Translations under genes and position numbers: made by a program
Source of the DNA: VBDM01 sp964430565
GTDB taxonomy: Bacteria; Pseudomonadota; Gammaproteobacteria; Burkholderiales; SG8-39
Assembly: GCA_964430565.1 (NCBI GenBank)
Contig: CAYSFD010000015.1
Span: forward strand, 114,734 to 178,733
Direction of reading: 5' to 3'
DNA length: 64,000 nucleotides
Notes under the pieces: generated by a model
The model's input: the letters and a program-made list of their open reading frames with translations, nothing else
What the model was told of the DNA's origin: nothing
Database searches by the model: none
In this document: in pieces, positions 25,171-35,300 of the stretch
How positions within the stretch are numbered: the first letter of the stretch is position 1
How the letters are laid out: each line of letters starts with the position of its first letter

Positions 25171-27633
25171 ATGAATCGCAGCGTCAACTTCCGGATGCGA
25201 ATCCTCACCGTCTTGTCGCCGGTGCTGCTGGCGCTCGCCCTCGCGGGCTGCGGTGGCGGCGCCTCGACCGCCCAGAATCCGATCACCTCGCCACCGCCGC
25301 CAGCTGGATACACCGGCCCGCCGCCGGTCAGCCAGGACGTGCAGTCTTTCAAGCTCAATGTCTGGGACAACCTGCAGGCCAGCAACCGTTGCGGCACTTG
25401 CCATGGCACGGGCGGCCAGGTGCCGAGCTTCGTGCGCAATGACAACATCAATTTCGCCTACGAAGCAGCGAACGGGGTCGTGGACCTCGGCAATCCTGCG
25501 GCTTCGATGATGGTCACCAAGGTTGGCGGCGGTCACAATTGCTGGCTCGCGGCCAATTCGGCCTGCGCCGACCAGCTCACCGTCTGGATCCGCAATTGGG
25601 CGGGCGACATTCTCGGCGGCACGCGCAACATTACCTTGCAGCCGCCGCCGTTGCGCGATGTCGGCGCCAGCAAGTCGTTCCCGACCAGCTCGGCGCTGTT
25701 TGGCTCGACGGTTTATCCGTTGCTGACGCAGTACTGCTCGCGCTGCCATTCGTCGGCCGCGACCACTCCGCAATCGCCGTTCTTTGCCGAGGCCGACGTG
25801 GACGTCGCCTATGCGGCGGTGCGGGCCAAGATCAATCTCGACACACCGGCTCAGTCACGCCTGGTCCTGCGCCTGCGCGAAGAGTTCCACAATTGCTGGA
25901 CCGATTGCGGCACCAGCGCCAACATCATGCAGTCCGCGGTGCAGTCATTCGCCAATGGCGTGCCGGTCACGCAGGTGGATCCGAACCTCGTGTTGTCGAA
26001 GGCCTTGACGCTTTACGACGGCACGGTTGCGAGCGGCGGCAATCGCTACGACAACGCCGCGATCGCGCTCTATGAGTTCAAGACCGGCACCGGCACGGTC
26101 GCCTATGACACTTCGGGCGTGGAGCCCTCGCTCAACCTGACGCTGTCCGGCGCCGCGACCTGGGTCGGTGGTTGGGGTATCGACCTGCGTGGCGGCAAGG
26201 CGCAGGGCACGACCGCGGCATCACGGAAGCTGCACGACCTGATCCGCGCGACCGGCGAATACTCGATCGAAGCCTGGGTCGCGCCGGCCAACGTGGTGCA
26301 GGAAGATTCGTACATCGTGAGCTATTCGGGTGGCACGACGGTGCGGAACTTCACCCTCGGCCAGACGATGTACAACTACGATTTCATGAATCGCAGTACC
26401 ACCACGAACGGCAATGGCGCGCCCGCGCTGTCGACGCCGAACGCGAACGAAGTGCTGCAGGCGACACTGCAGCATGTCGTTGCGACCTACAGCGCGGTGG
26501 ACGGGCGGCGCATCTACGTCAATGGCGAACTCGCCACCGGGCTGGATCCGGTGACGGCGGGGCTGCTGACGGACTGGAACGACACCTTTGCGCTGGTGCT
26601 CGGCAATGAGGTTTCGAACGACCGCACCTGGCAGGGCGTGTTGCGCATGGTCGTGATCCACAACCGGGTACTGAACCAGGCGCAGATCCAGCAGAACTTC
26701 GATGCAGGGGTCGGCGAACGCTTCTACATGCTGTTCTCGGTCGCGCACCTGATCAACGTACCGCAGAGCTACCTGCTGTTCGAGGCCAGTCAGTTCGACA
26801 GCTATTCGTACCTGTTCAACAAGCCGGCGTTCATCAGCCTCGACGGCGCCCAGGATCCGGACCAGATCCGAATCCGCGGCGTGCGCATCGGCCTCAATGG
26901 CGCCGAGGCACGCGTCGGCCAGGCGTATGCGCCGCTCGATCGCACTGTCACCTCGGCGGTCTACGAGCCGGCCGCTGGATTCGGGCTGTCGGGCATTGGT
27001 ACGGTGGTTGCGCTCGACAAGGGCCCGGCCGCGGACGAATTCTTCCTGACCTTTGAACAGATCGGCTCGAACACGCACGTCGTCGTCGAACCGCCACCGA
27101 CTCCGTTGCCAGCGCCGCCCAATGGCATTCCGGCGTCGCAGGTCGGGCTGCGCACATTCGAGGAACTCTCGGCATCGATGTCCGAGATGACCGGAGTGCC
27201 GACCACCACCACCAACGTCGCGGATACCTACAACCGCCTGCGCGAGCAGCTGCCGACGGTCGAGAACATCGAGGGCTTCCTGTCCTCGCATCAGGTCGGC
27301 ACGGCGCAGCTCGCAATCGAGTACTGCAATTCACTGGTGGATGACGCCGGCCTGCGCGCTGCGTACTTCCCGGGCTTCAATTTCGCCGCATCGGCTGCGA
27401 CCGCGTTCGATACGCCGGCTGAGCGGGCGCTGATCACGGGTCCGCTGGTCGCGCGCGCGGTTGGAACCGGCATTGCGACTCAGCCTTCGTCGGCCGAGAT
27501 CAGCGCCGAAGTGGACGCGCTGATCGGGCGGCTCGCCGCCTGCGGCGGAAGCTGCGCCGCGGATCGGACTTTCGTGATCGTCAAGTCGGCATGTTCGGCG
27601 GTCGTCGGCAGCGCCAGCACGCTGCTGCAATGA
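25171..27633 (+). CDS. Lipoprotein with two CxxCH motifs and a LamG-like domain
   Basis: An 820-residue lipoprotein (lipobox LALAGCGGG). The N-terminal third carries haem-binding motifs CGTCH (about residue 75) and CSRCH (about residue 189), suggesting a cytochrome-like module. About residues 345-510 form a concanavalin/LamG fold (GEYSIEAWVAPANVVQEDSYIVSYSGG, then RRIYVNGELATG). The C-terminal part is unrecognised and contains a Pro-rich linker before a helical segment. The protein probably sits on the outer membrane and could bind an extracellular polymer with its LamG part. ATG 25171 has GAGGGG just upstream and starts 10 nt after the previous gene. Confidence 0.72.
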   Translation: MNRSVNFRMRILTVLSPVLLALALAGCGGGASTAQNPITSPPPPAGYTGPPPVSQDVQSFKLNVWDNLQASNRCGTCHGTGGQVPSFVRNDNINFAYEAANGVVDLGNPAASMMVTKVGGGHNCWLAANSACADQLTVWIRNWAGDILGGTRNITLQPPPLRDVGASKSFPTSSALFGSTVYPLLTQYCSRCHSSAATTPQSPFFAEADVDVAYAAVRAKINLDTPAQSRLVLRLREEFHNCWTDCGTSANIMQSAVQSFANGVPVTQVDPNLVLSKALTLYDGTVASGGNRYDNAAIALYEFKTGTGTVAYDTSGVEPSLNLTLSGAATWVGGWGIDLRGGKAQGTTAASRKLHDLIRATGEYSIEAWVAPANVVQEDSYIVSYSGGTTVRNFTLGQTMYNYDFMNRSTTTNGNGAPALSTPNANEVLQATLQHVVATYSAVDGRRIYVNGELATGLDPVTAGLLTDWNDTFALVLGNEVSNDRTWQGVLRMVVIHNRVLNQAQIQQNFDAGVGERFYMLFSVAHLINVPQSYLLFEASQFDSYSYLFNKPAFISLDGAQDPDQIRIRGVRIGLNGAEARVGQAYAPLDRTVTSAVYEPAAGFGLSGIGTVVALDKGPAADEFFLTFEQIGSNTHVVVEPPPTPLPAPPNGIPASQVGLRTFEELSASMSEMTGVPTTTTNVADTYNRLREQLPTVENIEGFLSSHQVGTAQLAIEYCNSLVDDAGLRAAYFPGFNFAASAATAFDTPAERALITGPLVARAVGTGIATQPSSAEISAEVDALIGRLAACGGSCAADRTFVIVKSACSAVVGSASTLLQ

Positions 27634-27646
27634 GGTGCTTGCAACG

Positions 27647-29248
27647 ATGAAGAGAAAATCCCGCCGCGGTGCATTGCATCCTGACACGCCGCTGTATCAG
27701 CAGAACCATCCGCGGCCGGTCACGCGCCGCCAGTTCGTCGCCCAGGGCTTCATGAGTGGTGCGGCGACCGTCATTGCGCCCACAATTTTCGGATTGTTCG
27801 CCAACCCGCGTGCTGCGCAGGCGGCGCTGTCACCCGACCTCTTGGCGCTCAAGCAGAGCTGCGGCATCGCGGTGGCCGGCGCGGGCAAGATCCCGTTCAT
27901 CTGCATCGACCTCGCGGGCGGAGCCAACATGGTCGGCTCCAACGTGCTGGTCGGCGCCCAGGCCGGGCAGCGCGACTTCCTGTCGGTGGCCGGCTATGGC
28001 CGGCTCGGCCTGCCGGGCGACATGGTGCCGAATGCGCCGAACCCGGGCAGCCCGACCAATGATTTCATCCAGAGCGCGCTTGGCCTGGCATTCCATTCCG
28101 ACAGCGCGTTCGTGCGCGGGATACTGGAACGGGTCAGCGTCACGACCGCAGCGGCGACCAACGGCGCGGTGATTCCGGCGCGTTCCGAGAACGACACCGG
28201 CAACAACCCGCACAACCCGATGTATGGCATCTATCGTGCGGGCGCCGACGGCGAGCTGCTGACGTTGATCGGCTCGCAGAGCTCGGAGTCGGGCGGCAAT
28301 TCGATGGCGCCGGCGATGATGGTCGATCCGTCCGTGCGGCCGACCAAGGTGGACCGGACCAGTGACGTCACCGGACTGGTCGATACCGGCAAGCTGGTCG
28401 GCCTGCTCAACCAGGACGATGCGGTGCGCGTGATGGAATCCATCCAGCGCCTGTCGGACAACAAACTCGCACGAGTAAGCACCGGCGTCACCCGCGACGC
28501 GGTGATCAAGGACCTGGTGCGCTGCAACTACGTCAAGGCGGCGGACTTGACCGATCGCTACGGCGACCCGTCCGCGCTCAATCCCGAACTCGATGGGGAC
28601 ATCGTCGGGCCGGCCGGCATCTTCACGCAGCAGGAATTCAACAACGATTCGGAATTCCGCAAGACCGCCGCGGTCATGAAGCTGGTGATCAACGGCTACG
28701 CGGGCGCGGGCACAATCACGATGGGCGGTTACGACTACCACGGCCAGGGCCGTGCGACCGGCGAACTGCGCGACCTGCGCGCGGGCCGTTGCATGGGCGC
28801 CTGTCTCGAATACGCCGCGCGGCGCGGCGTGCCGCTGATGCTTTATGTGTTCAGCGACGGTTCGCTATCGGCGGACGGCGTTGCCGACAACTCAGTGGAC
28901 GGGCGCGGCAAGTTCGACTGGAGCAGCGACAACCAGCAGACCGCCGCCTCCTTCTTCCTGGTCTACAACCCGGTCGGCAGGGCCCAGTTGTATACCGGAG
29001 ACAGCCGGCCACCCGAGCAGCACCAGCAGATCGGCTGGTTCCGGCGCGATGCCTCGGTGGAGACCGCCTCCACACCGGCAGCCAACAACGTCAACCTGCT
29101 GGCCGAGACCGTGATCCTGAATTACATGGCATTGCACGGCGAGCAAGGCCAGTTCGGCACGCGGTTCCCGGGTCACGGACTGGGATCGGCTTCACTTCAG
29201 GACAGCCTCATCGCCTTCAATCAGATCGTCAACGGAACCATTGTGTGA
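27647..29248 (+). CDS. Tat-exported DUF1501-like protein
   Basis: A 533-residue protein with a twin-arginine-type signal: TRRQFVAQGFMSGAATVIAP, then a hydrophobic stretch ending AAQA. The body contains IPFICIDLAGGANMVGSNVLVG, GGYDYHGQGRATGELRDLRAG, and VPLMLYVFSDGSLSADG. These have the spacing of the GGxDTHxxQ...LxxFSEFGR blocks in DUF1501 proteins (alkaline-phosphatase-like fold), although identity is low. In planctomycetes and others DUF1501 genes pair with cytochrome-containing exported proteins, as here. It would fold in the cytoplasm before export. ATG 27647 is preferred to GTG 27635. Confidence 0.65.
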   Translation: MKRKSRRGALHPDTPLYQQNHPRPVTRRQFVAQGFMSGAATVIAPTIFGLFANPRAAQAALSPDLLALKQSCGIAVAGAGKIPFICIDLAGGANMVGSNVLVGAQAGQRDFLSVAGYGRLGLPGDMVPNAPNPGSPTNDFIQSALGLAFHSDSAFVRGILERVSVTTAAATNGAVIPARSENDTGNNPHNPMYGIYRAGADGELLTLIGSQSSESGGNSMAPAMMVDPSVRPTKVDRTSDVTGLVDTGKLVGLLNQDDAVRVMESIQRLSDNKLARVSTGVTRDAVIKDLVRCNYVKAADLTDRYGDPSALNPELDGDIVGPAGIFTQQEFNNDSEFRKTAAVMKLVINGYAGAGTITMGGYDYHGQGRATGELRDLRAGRCMGACLEYAARRGVPLMLYVFSDGSLSADGVADNSVDGRGKFDWSSDNQQTAASFFLVYNPVGRAQLYTGDSRPPEQHQQIGWFRRDASVETASTPAANNVNLLAETVILNYMALHGEQGQFGTRFPGHGLGSASLQDSLIAFNQIVNGTIV

Positions 29249-29378
29249 CGTGCGACGAGACCGCCGGCCCCGGCTGAATAAACATATACCAAGCCGGCCG
29301 CACCGGCGTTATGTTACACGGGCCGACCTCCAGGAGTGCCATCGAGCGCCGACCTCAGGCGCTGCCGACAGGGACGAA

Positions 29379-29891
29379 ATGGACGACTTCAATGATCGCC
29401 GCCGTCCGGCTGTGCGTCTCGCCTTGGGTGCGGCGCTCGCCGCACTGACACTCGCCGCCACGGCATCCGATGCGCCGGCTGCGCCGGATTTCGCCTTGCG
29501 TTCGATGGCCGGCACCAATCATCGTCTGTCCGAACACCGGGGCGAAGTCGTGGCACTGGTGTTCTGGGCCAGCTGGTGCGGCGATTGCAGGCAAGAACTG
29601 GAACGATTCGAACGGCTGCGGCGCACCTACGGCAACGTGGGTTTCGTCGTGCTCGGGGTCAGCCTCGACCAGGAGCCTGCGGCGGCGCAGGCGATCGCCG
29701 GGGCAGCCGGCATCGGCTATCCGGTGCTGTCCGATACCGGTAAGGAAGTCAGCAAGGCGTACCGGGTAGACAACCTGCCGTTGATCGTGCTGATCGACCG
29801 TCATGGCGTCGTCAGGGCGCGACACGACGCGCTCGACGAGCGCGAAGAGCGTGGCCTAATGGTGAGTTTGCGCGACCTGATCGACGAATAA
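29379..29891 (+). CDS. TlpA/peroxiredoxin-like exported thioredoxin with CGDC site
   Basis: A 170-residue thioredoxin-fold protein. An N-terminal hydrophobic segment (VRLALGAALAALTLAATASDAPAA) acts as signal, followed by VVALVFWASWCGDCRQELERFERL. The active site CGDC differs from the CGPC of the TlpA at 19160. VDNLPLIVLIDRHGVVRA holds the cis-proline. ATG 29379 has AGGGA upstream. The 130-nt gap before it (29249-29378) shows only a GC-rich hairpin around 29293-29307 and no gene. It may supply reductant for cytochrome maturation or for the exported proteins encoded just upstream (inference). Confidence 0.85.
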   Translation: MDDFNDRRRPAVRLALGAALAALTLAATASDAPAAPDFALRSMAGTNHRLSEHRGEVVALVFWASWCGDCRQELERFERLRRTYGNVGFVVLGVSLDQEPAAAQAIAGAAGIGYPVLSDTGKEVSKAYRVDNLPLIVLIDRHGVVRARHDALDEREERGLMVSLRDLIDE

Positions 29892-29904
29892 CAGGAAACG
29901 GGAA

Positions 29905-30447
29905 ATGGGAACAGCGATGAAGGCAATGCTGGTGACGCTCTTAACGATGGTGGCGATCGCGCCGGCCTTCGCCCAGGACACGGGACTGCCCGCGGCCGAC
30001 CGTTCGGTGCTCGATGCCGAGGTCCAGGAATTGCGGCGCGAGGTCGTCGACCTCAATCGCGACCTGTTCATGCTCGAAGAAGACCTGTTGTTTCCGGCAA
30101 GCACCCAGATCGCAGTGTTCGTCTCGATGGATGTCGGCACGTTCTTTGCGCTCGACTCGGTGCAGATCAAGGTTGACGACAAGGAAGTCGCCAACTACCT
30201 CTATACGGCGCGTGAACTCGAAGCACTCAAGCGCGGCGGGGTGCATCGTATCTGGCTCGGTAACCTGAAGGCCGGCGAGCATGAGGTGGTCGCGTTCTTT
30301 ACCGGTCAGGGCACGCATGAGCGCGACTACAAGCGCGGCGCGACCCTGATGGTCGAGAAGGGTGTCGGTGCCAAGTATGTGGAACTGAAGATCAGCGACC
30401 GCCTGCGGAAGCTGCAGCCGGAATTCGTCGTGCGAGTGTGGGAGTGA
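29905..30447 (+). CDS. Periplasmic coiled-coil protein of the TPR/ExbBD cluster
   Basis: A 180-residue exported protein with signal peptide (MKAMLVTLLTMVAIAPAFA) and a short coiled coil (VLDAEVQELRREVVDLNRDLFMLEEDLLF). A beta-rich domain follows, with IAVFVSMDVGTFFALDSVQIKVDDKEVANYLYTARELEAL and GEHEVVAFFTGQGTHERDYKRGATLMVEKG. I do not know a named family, but its place directly before the TPR-TPR-ExbB genes suggests a structural partner of the motor. ATG 29905 has AGGA 8 nt upstream; an in-frame ATG at 29917 is also possible. The next gene starts 4 nt downstream. Confidence 0.7.
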   Translation: MGTAMKAMLVTLLTMVAIAPAFAQDTGLPAADRSVLDAEVQELRREVVDLNRDLFMLEEDLLFPASTQIAVFVSMDVGTFFALDSVQIKVDDKEVANYLYTARELEALKRGGVHRIWLGNLKAGEHEVVAFFTGQGTHERDYKRGATLMVEKGVGAKYVELKISDRLRKLQPEFVVRVWE

Positions 30448-30451
30448 AGTC

Positions 30452-32335
30452 TTGGCAGGGCGGCTGACAGTCGTCCTGATTGCGCTCGGTGCCTGCGCCA
30501 CGCCAGTGGCGCAAGCGGCACCGGCGGCGAATGCGCCGGATCCGGATGGATTGCCGGCCGTCAAGGTGCAGGACCTGCACTATGGCGACGTGCTGTTCCA
30601 CTTCTATGGCCGCGATCACTTCGATGCGCTGGTCCGCGTTTCCGCCTACCGCGAGCAGGGTCATCTGGCGGCGCATGCCCGCGATGCCGAGCTGCTGCGC
30701 GGCGGACTCTATCTGTCGCTGGGTCAGCACCGGGAGGCGCGCGAGATTTTCGAGCGTCTGCTCGCCGATGCCTCGACACCGCCCGCCGTGCGTGATCGCG
30801 CCTGGTTCTATCTCGGCAAGGTGCTGTACGCGAGCGGCCTGTTCGAGCAATCGGAGCGGGCCCTGCGCCAAACCGCGGGCGGCAGCCTGCCGCTTGCGCT
30901 CGAGTCCGAACGCCGGTTGTTGCTGGCCCAGGGCTACATGTATCGCGGATTGTTCGACCGGGCCATCGCCGAACTCGACGGCTGGCAAGGCCCCGATGAG
31001 TGGACCGCCTATGGAAGATTCAACCTGGGTGTCGCGCTGGTGCGTGCCGGTCGTGGTGACAGCGGCCACGCGATGCTCGACCAGGTCGGGATGATGCAGA
31101 CCAAGGATGATGAATTGCTGGCGTTGCGCGACAAGGCAAATCTCGCGCTCGGCTATGCATTGCTGCAGGCCGGCCGCCCGGATGCCGCACGACTCGCCCT
31201 CGACCGCGTGCGCCTGCAGGGTTCGCAGGCCAACAAGGCCCTGCTGGGCGCAGGCTGGGCGGATGCGGCAGGCGGAGCTCACCAGCAGGCACTGGCGCCC
31301 TGGCTCGAGCTGCACGGACGCAACCTGCTCGACGCCGCGGTGCAGGAATCCTATCTGGCAGTTCCCTATGCCTATGCCGAGCTCGGTGCCATCGGCCAGG
31401 CCGTGCAGTATTACGAGCAGGCGATCGCGTCCTACGACGCCGAACGCGTGCGCATCGAGGAATCGATTGTGGCAATCCGCGCCGGCCGCCTGCTGCAGGC
31501 CGCGCTCAGCGCCGAAGGCGACGGCCGCCGGGGCTGGTTCGGCCAGCTCGCCGCCGTGCCGGATTCCCCGGAGTCGCGTTATCTCTATCACGTGATGGCG
31601 GGGCACGAGTTCCAGGAAGGACTCAAGAACTATCGTTCGCTCGAATCGATGTCGAGGAATCTCTCCGGATGGGATGACAGCCTCGGCGCATTCAGCGACA
31701 TGGTCGCAACGCGCCAGCAGGCTTTCCAGGCCCGGCTGCCGGCGGCGGATTCGCGGCTTGCGATGGTGGATGTCGGCGAGCTGAATGTCCGTCGCGACCG
31801 GTTGCGCGCGCGACTTGAGGGGGCACTGGAGCAACGCGACGTCACGGCGCTCGCGACCGAGCAGGAACGCGGCTGGCTCAACACGCTGGACGGCGTGGAC
31901 GCCGAACTGTCCGCGCACAGCGGCGATGCAAATTACGACGATGCACGGGACAAGGCGCGACTCGCGCGTGGTGTGCTGCTCTGGAGGCTTGACGACGCCT
32001 GGAGAGTGCGTTCGTGGCAGGCAAATCGCGCAATGCGCGAACTGGACGCGGTCGTGTACGACGCGCGCACGCGCCAGACTGCTTCTTCACGCGCGCGCGA
32101 AGGGGCGCCCGAGCGTAATGCAGCACTCGGAGTCCGCGTCAATGCAGTGTCGCCGCGGGTCGTCGATCTGAGGCTCCGGGTCGAGGCGGCCAAAGCGGCC
32201 CAGGGTCGCCACCTCGCCGACATTGCGGTCGGCGAACTGGAGGCCCAACGCCACCGGCTCGACGAGTATTCGGTGCAGGCGCGCTATGCGATTGCGACGA
32301 TCTACGATCGCGCGAGTTCCGGGGACCCGCCATGA
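30452..32335 (+). CDS. Exported TPR-repeat protein
   Basis: A 627-residue protein with a signal sequence (AGRLTVVLIALGACATPVAQA) followed by tetratricopeptide-type helical pairs. Examples are AELLRGGLYLSLGQHREAREIFERLL, RAWFYLGKVLYASGLFEQSERAL and PYAYAELGAIGQAVQYYEQAI. The C-terminal half is a long, charged helical region, probably coiled coil. It starts at TTG with GGAG 7 nt upstream, an unusual start shared with the TonB-like gene of this cluster. Its stop overlaps the next TPR gene (ATGA). It likely acts as a periplasmic scaffold linking inner-membrane motor and outer membrane, as TPR proteins do in Agl/Glt systems (inference). Confidence 0.8.
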   Translation: MAGRLTVVLIALGACATPVAQAAPAANAPDPDGLPAVKVQDLHYGDVLFHFYGRDHFDALVRVSAYREQGHLAAHARDAELLRGGLYLSLGQHREAREIFERLLADASTPPAVRDRAWFYLGKVLYASGLFEQSERALRQTAGGSLPLALESERRLLLAQGYMYRGLFDRAIAELDGWQGPDEWTAYGRFNLGVALVRAGRGDSGHAMLDQVGMMQTKDDELLALRDKANLALGYALLQAGRPDAARLALDRVRLQGSQANKALLGAGWADAAGGAHQQALAPWLELHGRNLLDAAVQESYLAVPYAYAELGAIGQAVQYYEQAIASYDAERVRIEESIVAIRAGRLLQAALSAEGDGRRGWFGQLAAVPDSPESRYLYHVMAGHEFQEGLKNYRSLESMSRNLSGWDDSLGAFSDMVATRQQAFQARLPAADSRLAMVDVGELNVRRDRLRARLEGALEQRDVTALATEQERGWLNTLDGVDAELSAHSGDANYDDARDKARLARGVLLWRLDDAWRVRSWQANRAMRELDAVVYDARTRQTASSRAREGAPERNAALGVRVNAVSPRVVDLRLRVEAAKAAQGRHLADIAVGELEAQRHRLDEYSVQARYAIATIYDRASSGDPP

Positions 32336-35300
32336 TTCGCGCCTGGCGCGCATTCGGCCCGATTGCGCTGGCCATTGCCGCGGCTGCTGCCGGCGCGCAG
32401 ACGGTCGGCGACCTGCGTGCCAGGACGCCGCCGGTCCAGGTCGGACCGGCGACGCCCGTTGCCGAGGGGAAAGTACGCGAAGCCTATCGGCGCTTCCTGG
32501 AACTCAATGCGGGCGATCCCGAGATGCGGGCCGAGGCGCTGCGCCGGCTTGCAGACCTCGAACTCGAAGCAGCCGAAGTCGCGCGTGGCGACGGTACAGG
32601 ACCAGCGACCGGTGGCCTCGAGACCCGCGCAGCAATCGAGCTCTACGAGCGGCTGCTTGCCGAGGCGCCCGACCACCCGCGCATCGATTCAGTGTTGTAC
32701 CAGCTTGGCCGTGCGTGGGAGGCAGAGGGAGATCCGCAAAAGGCGCTGTCCTATCTTGACCGCCTGGTCGCGAGATTCCCCGCCAGCCGTCACATCGAGG
32801 AAGCGCATTTCCGCCGCGGCGAGATCCTGTTCAGCGCCCAACGCTGGCCGGATGCGGAGGCAGCGTACCAATCCGTCATCGCGCGCGGCAGCCGGACGGC
32901 ATTTCAGGAACAGGCGCTCTACAAGCACGGCTGGTCCCTGTTCAAGCAGTCCCGCTTCGACCAGAGCTCGGTCTCATTCCTGGCGGTGCTGGATCGCAAA
33001 CTACTGAATCCGGCCGGAGTGGAGATCGAGGATACTTCGGCGTTGTCGCGCGCCGATCGTGAACTTGTCGAGGACACAATGCGTGTGCTCGGCATCCAGT
33101 TCACGTCGGACGATCCGGCAGGCGCCCTGAGCGCAGCGCTCGCACAGCATGGCTCACCGGCGTATTCATGGCGCCTGCACGCATCGCTCGGCGACCTGCT
33201 GGTCGAGAAGGAGCGCTACACGGACGCGGCCGACACCTATCGCGCTTATGCGGCGCGCCATCCCGGCGACGCGCGCTCGCCAGTGCTGCAGACGCGGGCG
33301 ATCGACGCCTACCTGAAGGGCGGCTTTGCAGGGCTTGCACTGCAAGGCAAGCGCGAGTACGTCGAGCTCTACGCTTTCGGCGGTCCATTCTGGGCTACGC
33401 GCACGCGGGCGAGCGCGCCCGAGGTGGTCGCGGCGCTGAAGGCGAACTTGCGCGATCTCGCCCAGCATCATCACGCCCTCGCGCAGAAGAGCCGCAAGCA
33501 GGGCGACTATCAGCAGGCTGCGCGTTTCTACCGCGACCTGCTGCAGTCGTTCCCGGATGAGCCCGACAGCGCCGACACGAATCACCTGCTCGCCGATCTG
33601 CTGTTCGAGAGCGGGCAGTTCCACGATGCGGCGCTCGAGTACCAGCGCACGGCCTATGACCGCCCGCAGGGACCACGCAGTGGTGCCGCGGCCTATTCGT
33701 CGCTTCTTTCCTACGACCGTCATGCTGAATCGCTGCAGGGTGTGGAGCTTGAGACCTGGCGTGCGCAGTCGATCGAGAGCGAACTGCGCTTCGCGGCGAC
33801 ATTCCCGACGCATGTCGAGGCACCGGTGGTGCAGGTACGCGCAATGCAACAGCTTTTCGACCGGCGCGAGTACCAGCGCGCAATTGTCGAGGCCGGCAAG
33901 GTGCTCACCTGGCTGCCGCCGATGCCGGTGGACCAGGAGCGACTCGCGCTCAATGTCACCGCCGATTCCGAGTTCGAACTGCAACAGTTCGACCGTGCCG
34001 AAGCAGCGTACACGCGCCTCCAGCCGCTGGTTCCCGCCGGGGGTGCAGCGCGCAAAGCCCTCGACGAGCGACTCGCGGCATCCATTTACAAGCAAGCGGA
34101 GGCGAAGCAGGCCGCCGGCGACACCCTTGGCGCGGTCGACGATTTCCTGCGGATTGCGGCGCAGGCACCCGGCGCCAGTATTCGCGTGAACGCGGAATAC
34201 GATGCCGCCGCATTGCTGCTGCGCGAGAAGCAGTGGCCGCGCGCGATCGAGGTGCTCGAGGCATTCCGTCGCGACCACGGTGCGCACGAACTGGCGGCCG
34301 AAGTGCCACGGCGGCTGGCCGGCGCGTATGTCGAAGCCGGGCGACCGCTCGAGGCCGCGGTCGAGCTCGAGCGGATTGCGGAGACGGCGACCGAATCTGC
34401 AGAGACGCGCCGCCAGGCGCTCGAACAGGCGGCAGAACTGAATGAGAAGGGTGGCCGCCCGGAGCGCGCCGCCGTTAACTGGGCGACATTCGTGCAGCGC
34501 TATCCGGAGCCGCCGGCGCCGGCGATCGAAGCGCGCCAGAAGCTTGCGGACTTTGCGACCGCCGCCAATGACCCGCCGGGGCGGCGCCGCTGGCTCGAAG
34601 CAATCGTGGCGGCGGACCGGGTAGCAGGGGGCGGGCGCACCGACCGCACCCGTTACCTCGCGGCCAAGGCGGCGCTTGAACTCGCGGCACCGGCGCGCGA
34701 TGCGTTTTATGCAATCCGCCTGACCGCGCCGCTGAAGAAATCGCTCGCGGCGAAGAAATCGGCGCTGGAAACCGCCGTGCAGGCCTATACGTCGGCGGCC
34801 GACTACGCCGTTGCGGAAGTGACGACCGCTGCAACTTACGAACTCGCCGAGCTCTATGGCCGGCTCGGCAAGGACATCCTGGAATCCGAGCGCCCGACCG
34901 GACTCGATGCCGACGCGCTCGAGCAATACGTGACGCTGCTCGAAGAGCAGGCCTATCCATTCGAGGAGAAGGCGATCGAAGTTCACGCGATCAATGCGGC
35001 CCGCACCGTGAATGACGTCTATGACGAGTGGGTGCGCAAGAGTTTCACGGCGCTCGCTGCGCTGATGCCGGCGCGCTATGGCAAGACCGAGATGATCAGC
35101 GATTACATCGTCAGCATCGCGCCGCCAGCGCCTGCTGTCGTTGAGCAGGTGGCCGCAGCCGATGCCGCCGTCACCGCTGCACCATTGCCGCCGCCGGTCG
35201 ACCCTGCGGTTGAACTGCCGCTGCAGGCGGCGGGCCAGCACGTCGCCGCGGAACGACTCGACGCGGCGGCTGCGATCTGGAACGAGCTTGCGGTGAGCGC

